Positions 41,573 to 51,782 of a stretch of 64,000 nucleotides of DNA are shown here, in pieces. Position numbers and translations under genes: made by a program. This DNA is from Caldilineaceae bacterium (lineage in GTDB: Bacteria > Chloroflexota > Anaerolineae > Caldilineales > Caldilineaceae), in NCBI GenBank assembly GCA_018003515.1, contig JAGNDO010000007.1, positions 1 to 64,000 of the forward strand. The letters are read 5' to 3'. Under the pieces are notes generated by a model. The model had not been told where the DNA came from. It ran no database searches and was given only the letters and a program-made list of their open reading frames with translations. Numbering within the stretch: the first letter of the stretch is position 1; each line of letters opens with the position of its first letter.

Positions 41573-42748
41573 CTAATTCCCCGCCGGCTGGCTGCCGCGG
41601 ATGCGCTGCACGATGCGGGGTAGTTCGACCAACAGGGTCTCCACCTGGGCCGGGGTGGTGCTGTGGCCCAGGCTGAGGCGCAATCCCCCGGCGGCCAGCA
41701 TCGGCGGCACGCCCAAGGCTTCCAGCACATGGCTGGGGCGCTGGGAGGCGTTGGTGCAGGCGCTGCCGCTGCTGGCCGCAATCCCCGCCAAGTCCAGCCC
41801 AATCAGGATGCCCTCGGCCTCCACGCCTTCGATGAGGAAACTGGCGTGGTTGGGCAGCCGGTCGCTGGCCGATCCGGTAAGGTGCGCCCCCTCAATTTCT
41901 TCCAAAATGCCGCCGATCAGCCGGTCTCGCAGGACTTGCAGGCGGACGTTTTCGGCCTCTCGTTCCGCTTCAACCAGGGCCAGGGCCGCGGCCATGCCCA
42001 CAATCAGGGGCACATTCTCCGTCCCCGCCCGGCGGTCGGACTCGTGGCCGGCCCCGGTCTGGGTGGATTGGAAGGGGGTGCCCTGGCGCAAGTAGAGAAA
42101 TCCCACGCCCTTGGGGCCATAAAATTTGTGGGCGCTGACGGCCAAGGCGTCCACATTGAGGGCGTTGACATCCAAGCTCAACTTCCCCGCCGCCTGCACG
42201 GCGTCCGTGTGGAAGGGCACGCCCCGCTCTCGGCACAAAGCCCCAATCTGGGCGATGGGCTGGACGGTCCCCACCTCGTTGTTGGCGGCCATCACACTGA
42301 CCAGGGCTACGTCTGTCCCATCCCCTAGTGCGTGCCGGATGGTCGCCACGTCAACCCGCCCCGCTGGATCAACCGGGATCAGGGTGAGATCAAAGCCGTA
42401 ATTTTCCGCCAAATCCAGGGCGGTGTAGAGGACGGCCTTGTGTTCGATGGGCAGGGTGATGATCCGGTTGGCCCCGGTGGCCTTGCGTCGGGCCAGGGCA
42501 ATCCCGCGCAGGGCCGCGTTGTCCCCCTCGGTTCCGCAGGCGTTGAAGATGATCTCACTCTCTTTGGCCCCCAGAATTTGGGCGATGGTGCGCCGGGCCT
42601 GGTCCAGCCCAGCGTGGGCTTTGCGCCCCACCCGGTGGATGCTGGACGGGTTGCCATAAAAGTCGGCAAAATAGGGCAGCATGGCCGCCATCACCTCTGG
42701 GCGCACGGGGGTGGTGGCGGAATGGTCCATGTAAATGGTGTCGGGCAT
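41573..42748 (-). CDS. Cysteine desulfurase (NifS/IscS family)
   Basis: This PLP enzyme removes sulfur from cysteine for Fe-S clusters or thiolation. The start is ATG 42748, opening MPDTIYMDHSATTPVRPEV; it gives 391 residues, the usual length. The PLP lysine is in SAHKFYGPKG (about 197-206). The catalytic-loop Cys is in SSGSACTNASQ (about 321-331), a long-loop group I enzyme like IscS/NifS. Other blocks are NNEVGTVQPI and FHTDAVQAAGK. No scaffold gene adjoins it, so the acceptor is unknown. Confidence 0.93.
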   Translation of the reverse strand: MPDTIYMDHSATTPVRPEVMAAMLPYFADFYGNPSSIHRVGRKAHAGLDQARRTIAQILGAKESEIIFNACGTEGDNAALRGIALARRKATGANRIITLPIEHKAVLYTALDLAENYGFDLTLIPVDPAGRVDVATIRHALGDGTDVALVSVMAANNEVGTVQPIAQIGALCRERGVPFHTDAVQAAGKLSLDVNALNVDALAVSAHKFYGPKGVGFLYLRQGTPFQSTQTGAGHESDRRAGTENVPLIVGMAAALALVEAEREAENVRLQVLRDRLIGGILEEIEGAHLTGSASDRLPNHASFLIEGVEAEGILIGLDLAGIAASSGSACTNASQRPSHVLEALGVPPMLAAGGLRLSLGHSTTPAQVETLLVELPRIVQRIRGSQPAGN

Positions 42749-42860
42749 GGGCGTGTCCTTTGCGATGTTGGGGTGAAAATCCCTTTTGGGGCTGGAGAAA
42801 ATTCTAACACCGCCCCCGTCCCCGGTCAAGGAAGGCAAGCCCGGCCAATTGTCATTTTGA

Positions 42861-44255
<1,395 letters not shown>

Positions 44256-44260
44256 GAGGG

Positions 44261-44361
44261 GGAATTGGGGATTTGGGATTCGGGATTGGGACTGCTTGGC
44301 AGATAACCTCCCCAATCCCCAATCCCCAATCCCTAATCCCCAATCCCCAATCCCCAATCCC
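44261..44361. repeat. Inverted array of GATTTGGG/AATCCCC units
   Basis: Short left arm (44261-44290, GGGATTTGGGATTCGGGATTGGG) and long right arm (44308-44361) of about eight CAATCCC units. Same family as 21178-21282, directly after the enolase stop. Confidence 0.9.
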
Positions 44362-44409
44362 AACAAAAAAGGAGCGGTCGGCATCAACGCCGACCGCTCC
44401 TTTTTTGTT
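44362..44409. terminator. Bidirectional terminator shared by eno and tRNA-Leu
   Basis: 21-bp arms (AACAAAAAAGGAGCGGTCGGC and complement, broken here only by the loop ATCAAC) give GC-rich stems with T6 on both strands. It lies between convergent enolase and tRNA-Leu genes. Confidence 0.92.
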
Positions 44410-44411
44410 CG

Positions 44412-44497
44412 TGGTGCCCCCGGTCCGACTCGAACGGACACGCCCTATTGGGCACAGGCCCTCAACCTGCCGTGTATGCCAATTCCACCACGGGGGC
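44412..44497 (-). tRNA. tRNA-Leu (anticodon GAG)
   Basis: On the minus strand the acceptor stem GCCCCCG/CGGGGGC, the anticodon stem GCAGG/CCTGT with loop TTGAGGG (anticodon at 44461-44463), a long class II variable arm (GCCCAATAGGGC) and the T arm GTCCG-TTCGAGT-CGGAC all fold. Discriminator A and CCA are encoded (CCA at 44412-44414). The long variable arm and anticodon identify leucine. Confidence 0.96.
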
Positions 44498-44527
44498 GAA
44501 CATGGGAATGAACCCATGCGCTCCGAA

Positions 44528-44556
44528 AGTATACTGCCCCCGGCGTTAAAAGTCAA
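44528..44556 (-). promoter_or_regulatory. Promoter of tRNA-Leu
   Basis: Minus strand: TTGACT (44551-44556), 17-bp spacer, TATACT (44528-44533), about 30 bp before the mature tRNA 5' end. Confidence 0.82.
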
Positions 44557-44600
44557 AAAAGGGTGCCCATTTAGTCATCCCACAACCACCCATTACTCCC

Positions 44601-44706
44601 AACCTGGCCTAGCCAGAACCAAAAAGATTTACCACAAAGATCACAGAGAACACAAAGATTTCAAAAGAATAAATCCCTCTTTGTGTTCTTTGTGTCCTTT
44701 GTGGTA
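44601..44706. repeat. Dispersed repeat, copy B, with CTTTGTGTT inverted array
   Basis: Same orientation and nearly the same sequence as 16900-16999. Here the right arm is complete (ends CCTTTGTGGTA). The gap 44498-44760 otherwise holds only the tRNA promoter. Confidence 0.93.
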
Positions 44707-44760
44707 AAAATTCTTGCACAAAAAACAAGGATTTCGCTGGTTAGGTACTAACTCATTGCC

Positions 44761-46884
44761 CTACCGCCCCACAATCTCATAGGTATAGGTCGCCGCTTCC
44801 GTCGTCACCGGGGCCAGGCCGCTGATGGCGATGATGGCCGTGTTGCTGCCGCCCAGGTCGTCGATGTTGACCGTGAGGTTGCCGTTCTGGTCCGGGGTGT
44901 ACCGGTCCAAGGCCACCAGGTTCCCATTTTGCAAGGAGAGAACCTGGACCGCCCAGCCCTGGGGTAGCCGGTTGTCGGTCAGCAGCCAACCCTCGCTCTC
45001 CCAGCCGTCCGCGCCGGTCTCAAAGTCCGCGGCATAGTCCAGGGCGGGGATGCGGATGTCGTCCACAAACCAGCCGGGCCGGTTGACCGCGTCGTCGGTG
45101 ACATATTCAAAGCGCACCCAGATCTCTTCCCCGGCGAAGGCGCTCAGGTCGAAGCGTTCTTCCACCCAATCCGGCGAGCTGAAGCCGATCTCCGCGCTGA
45201 GGGCGGTGAAGCCGGGGCCGAAGCTGTTGCCGCTGGGGTTCTCCGTGCTGGTGCGCTCGCCGGGCAGGATCTCCCAGGTTTCCCCGTCCAAACTGACCAT
45301 GACATAGCCATAATCATAGTCAGTCTCGATGTCCCACCACATGCGGGCTTCCATCTCCACGGGCGTACGGCCATCCACGCCGGTGAGGTCAAACTGGCGG
45401 GTCAGCCGGGCGTCCGAGTCGTCGGAGCGGTTGGCCCACCACATCAGCTCGCCGCTGTAGGGCTGCACGTTGGCCAACTTGGTCTCGGTTTGGCCGCTGA
45501 AGGTGAAAGAGACATCGCCGCTGCCTTTCAGTTCAAGGTAATCCGTCGCATAGTTGTAGACCGTGGACGTTCTTGGGGCCACAGGATAGCGGCGGTAACT
45601 CTTGTCCGTGATGGGTTGGGGATGATCCAATTCGACATAGCCGTAGGTTCCGGTCAACCCCAAGGCGTCAGGTTCGTCCACAAAGTTGGCCACGGCCCAA
45701 TCGGCAAAGACATCGTTAAAGGTCAGATCCAGCCCCGCCTCGGCCAGGGCGGCGGTGAAGCCCGCCGGGCCATTGGCGGCCTGGGCCACCACGGCCTGGG
45801 TCAGTTCCGGCCCAAAGCGCTGCAAAAAGTAGGCCATGAAGAGATAGGCGCTGCCATAATGGACGCCATTGCTGCCCATCTCATCGCCCCAGGTGTTTAG
45901 CTGGGTGTCCGGCACGTCAGCGAAGCCGTCGGAGAAGCTGGTGTCCGGGGGGAAACCGGCGATCTCCTGGGCCAATTCGCTCATGCCTTCGTTGACCCAG
46001 GTCTCTTCGTTGCGGTCGTTGGCCCAGTGGATCATGTGTTGGAATTCGTGGGCCAGGACCGTTTCATAAAACTGGAAACCGGCCCGGCTGCCCAAAATAT
46101 CCAGACTGATGTAGAACATCTCTTTTTGGTTGGAATATTGATTGGCCAGCTTGCTAAACTCGTCGGCGCTGCTGTAATAGCCGGCGATGCTGCCGCCCAT
46201 GCCCGTGGCGTGCAGGATGTGCAGCCGCGGGTCGTTGTCGATGCCGGGGTTCCACTCGCTGCCGAAAAACTCCCGTTCCAGGGGATAGGACTCCTCGCTA
46301 AAGCGGTCCAAAATCTCCCGCATGGCAGGCAGATCATGGGTCTGGCCTACCTCCACCCAGGCATAGACCACATCCGTGCGATAGACCAGTTCCGCAGTGA
46401 TCTGGAAATGGCTGTTCTCGTCCGAGTTGGCCACCCAAAACTCCAGCCGATCCCCCACCGCATAGTCTGGCGTCTCCTCGTTGACCACTTCGGGGATGTC
46501 ACCCACCCCAGGCCGCAGACGCAGGGCCAGATCCCGCATGTCCCGGGTGGGGACCACGGCCTGGGCCAGAGCTGATGCCGTGTTGCCCACGCCACCGGGG
46601 ATGGGGGTGGCGGCTGGCTCTGCCGATTGGGCGGTGACGGTGGCATGGGCCGCGTCCGCAGACCGGGTGGGCCGGGGCGTGGCTGTGGCCCGATCCACCC
46701 GGGGCGGCGTGCGTCCGGCGGGCGGATCCGCAGGCATGGAGACGCGGTCCGTCGGACCGCTCATCATCCACAGGGCGAAGGCACCGCCCGCGGCTGTCGT
46801 GGTGCAGAGGGCCATAAACAGCATGACACCGCAGCCGATCAATAGTAGGTTTCGAGTTTTTGGTTCCAAGGTTGTTCTCCGCAA
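44761..46884 (-). CDS. Membrane-anchored secreted zinc metalloprotease (immune inhibitor A-like)
   Basis: It has 707 residues with one N-terminal transmembrane or signal helix (about 12-40) and a Thr/Pro-rich linker. The peptidase domain carries HEFQHMIHW (about 278-286; zinc ligands in HExxH) followed by NEGMSELAQE, the usual third-ligand Glu region. From about 440 on are beta-sandwich domains, including an immune-inhibitor-A-like block (WWANRSDDSDARL; WFVDDIRIP) and a C-terminal propeptide-like domain. The start is a TTG without clear SD; an internal start is possible. It is the last of three minus-strand genes with 12- and 20-nt gaps. Confidence 0.82.
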   Translation of the reverse strand: MRRTTLEPKTRNLLLIGCGVMLFMALCTTTAAGGAFALWMMSGPTDRVSMPADPPAGRTPPRVDRATATPRPTRSADAAHATVTAQSAEPAATPIPGGVGNTASALAQAVVPTRDMRDLALRLRPGVGDIPEVVNEETPDYAVGDRLEFWVANSDENSHFQITAELVYRTDVVYAWVEVGQTHDLPAMREILDRFSEESYPLEREFFGSEWNPGIDNDPRLHILHATGMGGSIAGYYSSADEFSKLANQYSNQKEMFYISLDILGSRAGFQFYETVLAHEFQHMIHWANDRNEETWVNEGMSELAQEIAGFPPDTSFSDGFADVPDTQLNTWGDEMGSNGVHYGSAYLFMAYFLQRFGPELTQAVVAQAANGPAGFTAALAEAGLDLTFNDVFADWAVANFVDEPDALGLTGTYGYVELDHPQPITDKSYRRYPVAPRTSTVYNYATDYLELKGSGDVSFTFSGQTETKLANVQPYSGELMWWANRSDDSDARLTRQFDLTGVDGRTPVEMEARMWWDIETDYDYGYVMVSLDGETWEILPGERTSTENPSGNSFGPGFTALSAEIGFSSPDWVEERFDLSAFAGEEIWVRFEYVTDDAVNRPGWFVDDIRIPALDYAADFETGADGWESEGWLLTDNRLPQGWAVQVLSLQNGNLVALDRYTPDQNGNLTVNIDDLGGSNTAIIAISGLAPVTTEAATYTYEIVGR

Positions 46885-46896
46885 AATGATTGGGGT

Positions 46897-47271
46897 TTAA
46901 TCTGCTGGTTCAAGCGCTGGGGTGGGTTGAGGCCTGGGTTGTACCCGCTTTTTTGGCCTGATTATTGTGCCGGTTCGTCTCGCCTCTTCGACAACAGCAC
47001 TGACCTCGTCCGAATCACGATAGGATTGCACCCCAACCGGGATCGGTTCGATCCGGCTGTCAGTTCGGGCGGCTACACGCCAAAGGGTATCAACCATGCT
47101 GCGTGCGAAGGGTTTATCGAACTCCTTCGACACAACCAGGACGTCGATATCGCTCAGGTCAGTGGCCCTGTCGGAAACGTGGGAGCCAAAAAGAACGCAG
47201 AAACTGACGTCCATTCCTGATTCGATTAGGTTGGCAAGATAGTGGTCAACTATTCGGTCGATGTTGATCAT
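46897..47271 (-). CDS. MNT-type nucleotidyltransferase
   Basis: This 124-residue minimal nucleotidyltransferase has the motif GS-x10-DxD in FGSHVSDRATDLSDIDVLVV (about 29-48). MNT proteins usually pair with a HEPN toxin and inactivate it by nucleotidylation, but no HEPN frame adjoins it. The C-terminus is basic and Pro-rich (KKRVQPRPQPTPA). It sits between a large membrane protein and a metalloprotease, neither of which explains it. Confidence 0.8.
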   Translation of the reverse strand: MINIDRIVDHYLANLIESGMDVSFCVLFGSHVSDRATDLSDIDVLVVSKEFDKPFARSMVDTLWRVAARTDSRIEPIPVGVQSYRDSDEVSAVVEEARRTGTIIRPKKRVQPRPQPTPALEPAD

Positions 47272-47291
47272 GGTGCGCTCGTTTTATAGAC

Positions 47292-50200
47292 TTATGGGAG
47301 TTGTCCCTGCACCCCCACATACAAACTCACCCGACACCCGGCCACATCGCTGACGGCCAGGTAGATCTGCCCGTCATAGAGCCGGGCATCAACGCCCACG
47401 GGCTTGCTGGGCTGGTCGGGGAGGCGGACTTGGCCCAAGGGTTGGCCCTGCGCCGAGAAGTATACCACACGCCCCTTTTCCGGCTCAGTCAGAAAGAAGC
47501 TGCTGTCGGGCAATCCGGCCAAATGGGGACCGTCGATGGAACTGGCCCGGCTCAAGGTCGCCACCGGCCTGTCTTGGTCCGCCCGCCATAGCCCGCCATC
47601 CTCCGCGGTGACCACCCACAGGTTGCCGCTCTCGGTGAAGAGGACATCCACCGGCTGGCCGGCACCCAAGGCGGAGTCCGGCCCACCCAGTTGGCCCAGC
47701 ACGGTTCCGGTCGGGTCCAGCACCACGACTCTGGCCCCGCCGGTGTCCGCAATATAGCGCAGGCCGGCCCGGTTCAGATCCATGCCCCGGGGACGGTAGA
47801 AGCTTGTCTCTGGGACAGTTTGAAGCTCTGGCTGGCCCGAGGCCGGGGGTACCCGGAAGGTGGCTTGGGCCGTAGCGTCCAGCACCCACAACTCCCCGGA
47901 CGCGGAGAGGGCCAGATCAAAGGGTTCCTGGAAGTGGGGCGAGGTGATGACCCCGGCCTGGGTGCCGTCGTCGAGCTGCAAGATGGTGACTTGATTGCTG
48001 CCCGCATCCGCCACATAGACCCGGCCACCCAACACGTCCACCACCACGCCCCTGGGCTGGGCCAAGGGAGCGTCGTTGCACTGGCCGCCCACTTGCCACG
48101 CCGGGGACAGTTCCAAAATGGGCAGATCCTCGGGGATGTCGCCATCATTTTGGGCAGCAGGTTGAGGCTGGGGCAGCTGTGGCTGAACCTGGGGCATCGT
48201 GACCACCGGGGCTGGGGGCAAAACCAACCCGTCTGTGGGAACTTGGGCAGTCAGCGGGGCCAAATAGAGGGTGTCCACCCGGTTGAAGAGACCCTCTGGC
48301 GGTTGCCATGAGAATTCAAATTGACGATTGGCGGCTTGGGTGGCACCGGGCGCATAGCGAATCTCCAGATCATGCCAGCCGGCGGCCAGGGAGACGCTGC
48401 CTTGGCTGAACTGGGTGTCGGGCCCGGCCTGGTTGTCTACCACAGGCTGACCATCCACCACAATGCGGCTGATGCCGTCGGAGACCGTGGCCAGCAAATA
48501 GCTGCCGGCCATGGGGGCGGCCAGCTTGCCCTGCCAGATCACGCTGTAATTTTGCGGATTCTCCCGGTCCGGGCCGATGACCTGGTCCTTGCGCCGGTCG
48601 GTCAACGGGCCGCCTTGCTCCCAATCCGAGGACGCGTAATAGCTGCCCAACAGTCCCCGGTCGGGCAGGACCACGCTGTAGAGTACGTCACGGGGGACGG
48701 TGGCCGTCTCGCCGTTGGGGGGCGTCCAGGTGACCACGAGGTCTGTGGGGGGTTGCTCCGCCGTGCCGCTGCGGTAGGCCAGGACCAGGTGGTAAAGCCC
48801 ACTGGCCAGATCCACCTCTTTTTCCATTTGGCCCATAGAGGTGTCAACCAACAAGACACCATCTATTTCCAAACTGAAAACCGGCCCGTCGGTGACCCCC
48901 GGTGCCATGCTCTCGGCGTCTACCCGGAAGGTGTGGGGACCATGCTGGCGCACAAGCAAGGAGCCTTGCCAGACCACGCTGAAGGGGCGGGGCAGGGGAG
49001 GCTGCTGCGCCCAATCGAAGCGCAGGGGGCCGTCGGCGTGGATGAGTTGGGGCTGAGCGTCCGTGCCAAAATCCCGCCCGGCGAAATATTGGCCTCGGAT
49101 GCCCTGGGCGGCCTCCAGGGCGCTGACCGGAACTCGATAGGTGAGGAAGAGGGCGGCCCCGTCGGACGCAGGTTGATCTGGACCTAGGCCCGTGTCGTCG
49201 TGAGCCTCGACCGATCCGGCGGGGTAGACCTGTTGCAAGAGGTCGAGCAGGGCGGGGTTGCGGTTGGAGATGACATAAATCAGATCTCCGGTGACGCTGC
49301 CGGCGAAGGGGAGATGGCGGCCTGGGTCAAGGGGGATGAGGCGGGCTGGGTCGGTGGTGACCCCGGCCAGACCCAGGCGGGTGGCGGGTTGGTCCAGTTG
49401 GTCGCCTGGGGCCAGGATGCGCACGTTGGGGTCGGCGGCCAGGGTTTGGGCCAAATAGCGGCCCAGAGCGGCCTCGATCACATTCTGTTCGGCGAAGGGC
49501 ATGGGGGTGTCGCCCAGCCAGTTGACAAAGCGCACGCCGCCCACCATCCCCCCGATCAAGCCCAGCCCAGCCAGGACGGCCAGGGCATTGCGGGGGGACA
49601 CCACCTTGCCCCAGGCGTCGTTGAATTGGCCCCACACTTCGCCAATCCCCGCGGCCGCGGCGGCAAGGGCCAGGGGCATGAGGACCAAGAGAAAGGCGGC
49701 GGGGGGCGGGGCGATGGGCGAGAGGCGCAAAATGCCCGCAGCGAGCAGCACGAAGCCCACGGCCACGGTGGACCCCGCCCGACGACGCACCAACCCCCCC
49801 GCCAACAGCCCGAGTCCCACCGCGCCAAAGGTGGCGGTGATGGGATCGAGCAGTGCCCGATCCGGGATGCCCGTGGTGTCCAGCAATCCGCCGGGTTGAA
49901 GCAGGGTGCTGATCAGGTGGGCTAGTTGGCGGCTGAACTCTTGCAGGGGCGGCAGGGGGACAAGCAGGGTGGCGGAGAGTTGACCGATCACCAAACCGGG
50001 CAGGGCGGCGGTGAGGGCCGCCGCGGCAAACATGCCGCCAAGGGGCGAGGATCGTGAGGTGGATGGCCCAGGGGAGATCAGAGCAAGCAACAGCCACAAG
50101 GCCGCCCAGATCAGCAAAAAGAGGCGGAAGGGGGCCGCTTCCACAAAGAGCAAGCCCCAACTGAGACCGCTCAGGGCAAACCAGCGTCGGTCTCGCTCTT

Positions 50201-51152
50201 GGATCGCCCGCACGGATGCCCACAGATGCAGGGCAACCAACGGACCGGCCAAAGCCAAGGGCGTGGTGCTGCGGCTGAACCAGATGTGCAACGGGTTGAC
50301 CGCCAAAAGCAGCATGGCCATCAGCCCGCCCGCCCGGCCGCCGGGACCGGGGATCAACCGCTGCCCCAGGCCAAAGAGCAGGGGTAGGGTGAGGATGCCC
50401 AGCAGCGCGGTCAGCCAGCGCAACGCGGTGGTCCCCGGCTCCACAAGGCCAAAGAGCAGGGATCCCAGCACGGTCAGCCCCATGCCCACGCTGTTGACCC
50501 CGGCGCTGAGGTCGGCCCGGCCCTGGCTCCAATCCAAAATGCGCAGCCCCACGGCGCATTCCACCGAGGTGCAGCCGGCCGGCGCGCTGCCCAACTGCCA
50601 CAGGCGCAGCCCGCTCCCCCCCAGCAGAATCAACCCGAAGATCAACCAGGTGCTGAGGCCCCCAAAGGCTTCGCCCGACCCCTCTGTCCCGCTTTTTCCC
50701 CCAAAAACCAACCGCACGGGCCGCCCCGCCGCATCTCGCCGCCAGCGGAAGGCGGGTAACGGATAGCGCACGGACCGCCCGGTCCACAGCGCGCCGGTGG
50801 CGAAGAGCAGCAGGCCCGCTAGCCATAAGATCGAGGGCAGGATCAGCGGGCCGGGGCCTTGGCGCAGTTGCTGGGCAAAGAGAAAAGCAGACCCCGCTGA
50901 GAGGGCGAAGCCGATCCCGGCCAGCAGCCAGCCTGGCCAGGGCCACGGGGTGGCCAGGGCAGCGGGTCTGCTCGCTTGGGGCCGGGCGTTGAGGGCAAAG
51001 AGCAGCCCGGCCACGGCCAGGATGATCAGCCCGTCTCGGATGGGCACAAAGCCCTGGGTGGGGCCGGTGCGGATCAGGGTTTGGCCCCAATAGGCGAAAA
51101 GCAAAATGAACAGAGAAAGTGAAAGTTTGCGCATGGGTGCGTGAGGTTCCAT
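47292..51152 (-). CDS. Large membrane protein: glycosyltransferase-39-like N-terminus, two PA14 domains, NHL propeller
   Basis: About 1286 residues. The first 560 contain roughly a dozen hydrophobic helices arranged like PMT/ArnT-type (GT39/GT-C) membrane glycosyltransferases. The usual acidic first-loop catalytic motif is not evident; the loop reads APAGCTSVECAVGLRILDWS. Two PA14-like beta domains follow (about 690-830, GQYFAGRDFGTDAQPQL; and 835-965, GSYYASSDWEQGGPL). A Pro/Gln linker and a six-bladed NHL-type propeller (about 1030-1285; 'QPRGVVVDVLGGRVYVADAG') complete it. I use the ATG at 51152; a TTG at 51161 and ATG at 51134 are alternatives. It is probably a cell-surface glycan-related protein. 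Confidence 0.75.
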   Translation of the reverse strand: MEPHAPMRKLSLSLFILLFAYWGQTLIRTGPTQGFVPIRDGLIILAVAGLLFALNARPQASRPAALATPWPWPGWLLAGIGFALSAGSAFLFAQQLRQGPGPLILPSILWLAGLLLFATGALWTGRSVRYPLPAFRWRRDAAGRPVRLVFGGKSGTEGSGEAFGGLSTWLIFGLILLGGSGLRLWQLGSAPAGCTSVECAVGLRILDWSQGRADLSAGVNSVGMGLTVLGSLLFGLVEPGTTALRWLTALLGILTLPLLFGLGQRLIPGPGGRAGGLMAMLLLAVNPLHIWFSRSTTPLALAGPLVALHLWASVRAIQERDRRWFALSGLSWGLLFVEAAPFRLFLLIWAALWLLLALISPGPSTSRSSPLGGMFAAAALTAALPGLVIGQLSATLLVPLPPLQEFSRQLAHLISTLLQPGGLLDTTGIPDRALLDPITATFGAVGLGLLAGGLVRRRAGSTVAVGFVLLAAGILRLSPIAPPPAAFLLVLMPLALAAAAAGIGEVWGQFNDAWGKVVSPRNALAVLAGLGLIGGMVGGVRFVNWLGDTPMPFAEQNVIEAALGRYLAQTLAADPNVRILAPGDQLDQPATRLGLAGVTTDPARLIPLDPGRHLPFAGSVTGDLIYVISNRNPALLDLLQQVYPAGSVEAHDDTGLGPDQPASDGAALFLTYRVPVSALEAAQGIRGQYFAGRDFGTDAQPQLIHADGPLRFDWAQQPPLPRPFSVVWQGSLLVRQHGPHTFRVDAESMAPGVTDGPVFSLEIDGVLLVDTSMGQMEKEVDLASGLYHLVLAYRSGTAEQPPTDLVVTWTPPNGETATVPRDVLYSVVLPDRGLLGSYYASSDWEQGGPLTDRRKDQVIGPDRENPQNYSVIWQGKLAAPMAGSYLLATVSDGISRIVVDGQPVVDNQAGPDTQFSQGSVSLAAGWHDLEIRYAPGATQAANRQFEFSWQPPEGLFNRVDTLYLAPLTAQVPTDGLVLPPAPVVTMPQVQPQLPQPQPAAQNDGDIPEDLPILELSPAWQVGGQCNDAPLAQPRGVVVDVLGGRVYVADAGSNQVTILQLDDGTQAGVITSPHFQEPFDLALSASGELWVLDATAQATFRVPPASGQPELQTVPETSFYRPRGMDLNRAGLRYIADTGGARVVVLDPTGTVLGQLGGPDSALGAGQPVDVLFTESGNLWVVTAEDGGLWRADQDRPVATLSRASSIDGPHLAGLPDSSFFLTEPEKGRVVYFSAQGQPLGQVRLPDQPSKPVGVDARLYDGQIYLAVSDVAGCRVSLYVGVQGQLP

Positions 51153-51241
51153 GTCGGGCAAAGGTGGTTAAAGGATGAGGGCTGGACAAGTAATCAAACT
51201 ATAGTGGGTTAGGCGGCTTTGTGCAAGTCGGGCAAGTTAAC

Positions 51242-51304
51242 GTAGGTGCGGTTTTCAACCGCACAACGTGGTCGACCAATCGTGCGGTTGAAAACCGCAC
51301 CTAC
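51242..51304. repeat. GTGCGGTTTTCAACCGCAC palindromic element, copy 1
   Basis: Perfect 23-bp arms GTAGGTGCGGTTTTCAACCG(CAC) at 51242-51264 and 51282-51304. Each arm is itself palindromic (GTGCGGTT-TTC-AACCGCAC). Copy 2 is at 54386-54464 with a different loop. Confidence 0.95.
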
Positions 51305-51316
51305 GATCCCGGTCCC

Positions 51317-51363
51317 GTCTCTCGTTCCCCGCTCCGCTCCCACGCGGAGCGTGGGCGCGAGAG
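51317..51363. repeat. Short copy of the CTCGTTCCCACGC element
   Basis: CTCGTTCCCCGCTCCGCTCCCACGCGGAGCGTGGGCGCGAG-type sequence (two pieces of the family), a partial or decayed copy of the element seen at 3569 and 20055. Confidence 0.8.
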
Positions 51364-51606
51364 ATGGAAAGTGTTTGTGCAAGTTGCACAGGGGGAATGA
51401 TCGAAACTCTATGCGTCCTGGCTATTTCGGCGAGACGGATCCAGCGCTATGATGTTGGCATTGGTCAAGTTCCTGAACTCTTGTGCGTTTTGTCGATTCC
51501 GGCCTGTCTTGTTGCCGGGCCGCCGACGCTGACAAACCGGAGGGGCGGACGGACCCATCAACCCATGCACCGGTGATCCCTTTGGGGAGGCCGGTGTTCT
51601 TTTTTG
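51364..51606 (+). other. Unassigned transcript-like segment ending in an intrinsic terminator
   Basis: The 600-bp gap before amt holds two repeats, this segment and another repeat. CACCGG (51568-51573) and CCGGTG (51591-51596) enclose an inner GATCCC/GGGG pairing and are followed by TTCTTTTTT, a good plus-strand terminator 180 bp before amt. Two overlapping tiny frames (51411-51452, 13 aa; 51452-51532, 26 aa with CAFC) are joined by TGATG but have weak SD sequences. It could be a small RNA, an attenuator for amt-glnK, or a remnant; no known riboswitch class was recognised. Confidence 0.4.
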
Positions 51607-51620
51607 CAAAGAAAAAAATA

Positions 51621-51708
51621 GGCCACGGATTGAACGGATGAAACGGATTTTGACTGATTTTTAGAAGGAAATCCGTTTTTATCCGTCGCATCCGTCTGAT
51701 CCGTGTTC
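51621..51708. repeat. Inverted array of ACGGAT-containing nonamers
   Basis: Left arm with CCACGGATTGA, ACGGATGAA, ACGGATTTT and right arm with ATCCGTTTT, ATCCGTCGC, ATCCGTCTG, ATCCGTG: again about 9-bp units in inverted arrays around a short loop. Confidence 0.9.
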
Positions 51709-51782
51709 TATTTTTTGGACTTGCTGAACGATTACATTTCTGATTTCTCATCCCGCATTCCGCATAGAAAGTGTGACTCTGT

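Noticed and set aside
51364-51567. Glutamine, cobalamin or other known riboswitch before amt
   Set aside because: No conserved core of a riboswitch class could be matched by eye; only the terminator is supported.
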